From the NCBI GenBank assembly GCA_003024985.2, contig PXIH01S0014767.1: a stretch of 19,139 nt of DNA; one strand, given 5' to 3'. The notes below the pieces were generated by a model, which saw only the letters and a list, made by a program, of their open reading frames with translations, was not told the origin of the DNA and searched no databases. Below, one piece after another: positions 18,963-19,139 of this stretch. The position numbers were made by a program, and so were the translations under genes. Numbering within the stretch: position 1 is the stretch's first letter; each line of letters starts with the position of its first letter. Origin of the DNA: Euperipatoides rowelli. Its lineage: Eukaryota > Onychophora > Udeonychophora > Euonychophora > Peripatopsidae.

Positions 18963-19139
18963 CCCTTTCACTAATATCCGCTCAAAATTGAGCGCTTATT
19001 TGTGTAATTTTAGCAAAATGAATTTATCTGTACACCCCCCTAAATAATATTTACCTCAGATATGCATAAATTATCTCAAATTTAACATAATTTTATCAGC
19101 TTTCAAACAAGTCTAAACTTATTGCTCTAGGATGTGCCG
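18963..19139 (+). mobile_element. Possible piggyBac-like left end, cut by window end
   Basis: It begins CCCTTTCACTAATATCCGCT directly after TTAA. piggyBac elements insert at TTAA and typically start CCCTTT or similar. A subterminal 16-bp hairpin (CGCTCAA-AA-TTGAGCG, 18979-18994) follows. The other end would lie beyond the window, so this is inferred from one end only. Confidence 0.5.

Noticed and set aside
1-19139. CRISPR arrays, bacterial operons, tRNA or rRNA genes
   Set aside because: Intron-bearing eukaryotic DNA; the only regular arrays are direct tandem repeats without spacers, and no cloverleaf or rRNA core sequence was seen.

Overview
The window is AT-rich (roughly 70% by eye) eukaryotic DNA with long introns, GT-AG splice sites, many decayed transposons and three ambiguous bases (3791, 3802, 12831). 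It looks like a genome assembly of an invertebrate metazoan, probably marine. I cannot place the phylum. The most solid cellular gene is on the minus strand: three consecutive exons (8319-8196, 8064-7998, 4798-4684) with matching splice phases. Together they encode about 102 residues that align, from memory, with the stretch of GAPVD1 (RAP6/GAPex-5, a Ras-GAP plus VPS9 Rab5 exchange factor) just before and at the start of its VPS9 domain. The next downstream exon should lie left of position 1. I did not find the next upstream exon between 8320 and 19139, so much or all of the window may be GAPVD1 intron.

Layout, left to right. 1-4683: intron-like DNA with a 54-bp tandem pair (1-97), a perfect DR1-type nuclear-receptor half-site pair (2197-2209) and a 131-bp higher-order tandem repeat (3667-4124). 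4684-8319: the GAPVD1 exons. The 3.2-kb intron between exons 2 and 3 holds a minus-strand LINE reverse transcriptase remnant (about 5465-6556). That remnant is split by a 320-bp hAT-type MITE (5808-6127) with a perfect 8-bp target duplication. About 8390-10010: a second, different LINE remnant, also minus strand, apparently scrambled. 11045-12712: a 1,668-bp decayed hAT element with a perfect 8-bp target duplication, holding a Helitron-like end. An inverted relative of that end lies outside at 12917-13147. 14408-15067: a 660-bp palindromic foldback element with an 8-bp duplication. Both arms carry the same 89-nt first coding exon followed by a GTAAGT donor. 16231-18962: a transposon-like unit with about 65-bp inverted repeats around a broken minus-strand gene (16427 to about 18756). 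The gene belongs to a repetitive invertebrate/fish protein family with TVDTD and FHAFTGCD-type signatures. Its right inverted repeat stops exactly at a TTAA followed by CCCTTT, as if a piggyBac-like element had inserted there.

The genes do not form an operon or pathway: one host gene is being filled with mobile elements. The best leads for something undescribed are the palindromic element with two mirror-image exons and the inverted-repeat element carrying the TVDTD/FHAFSGC gene.
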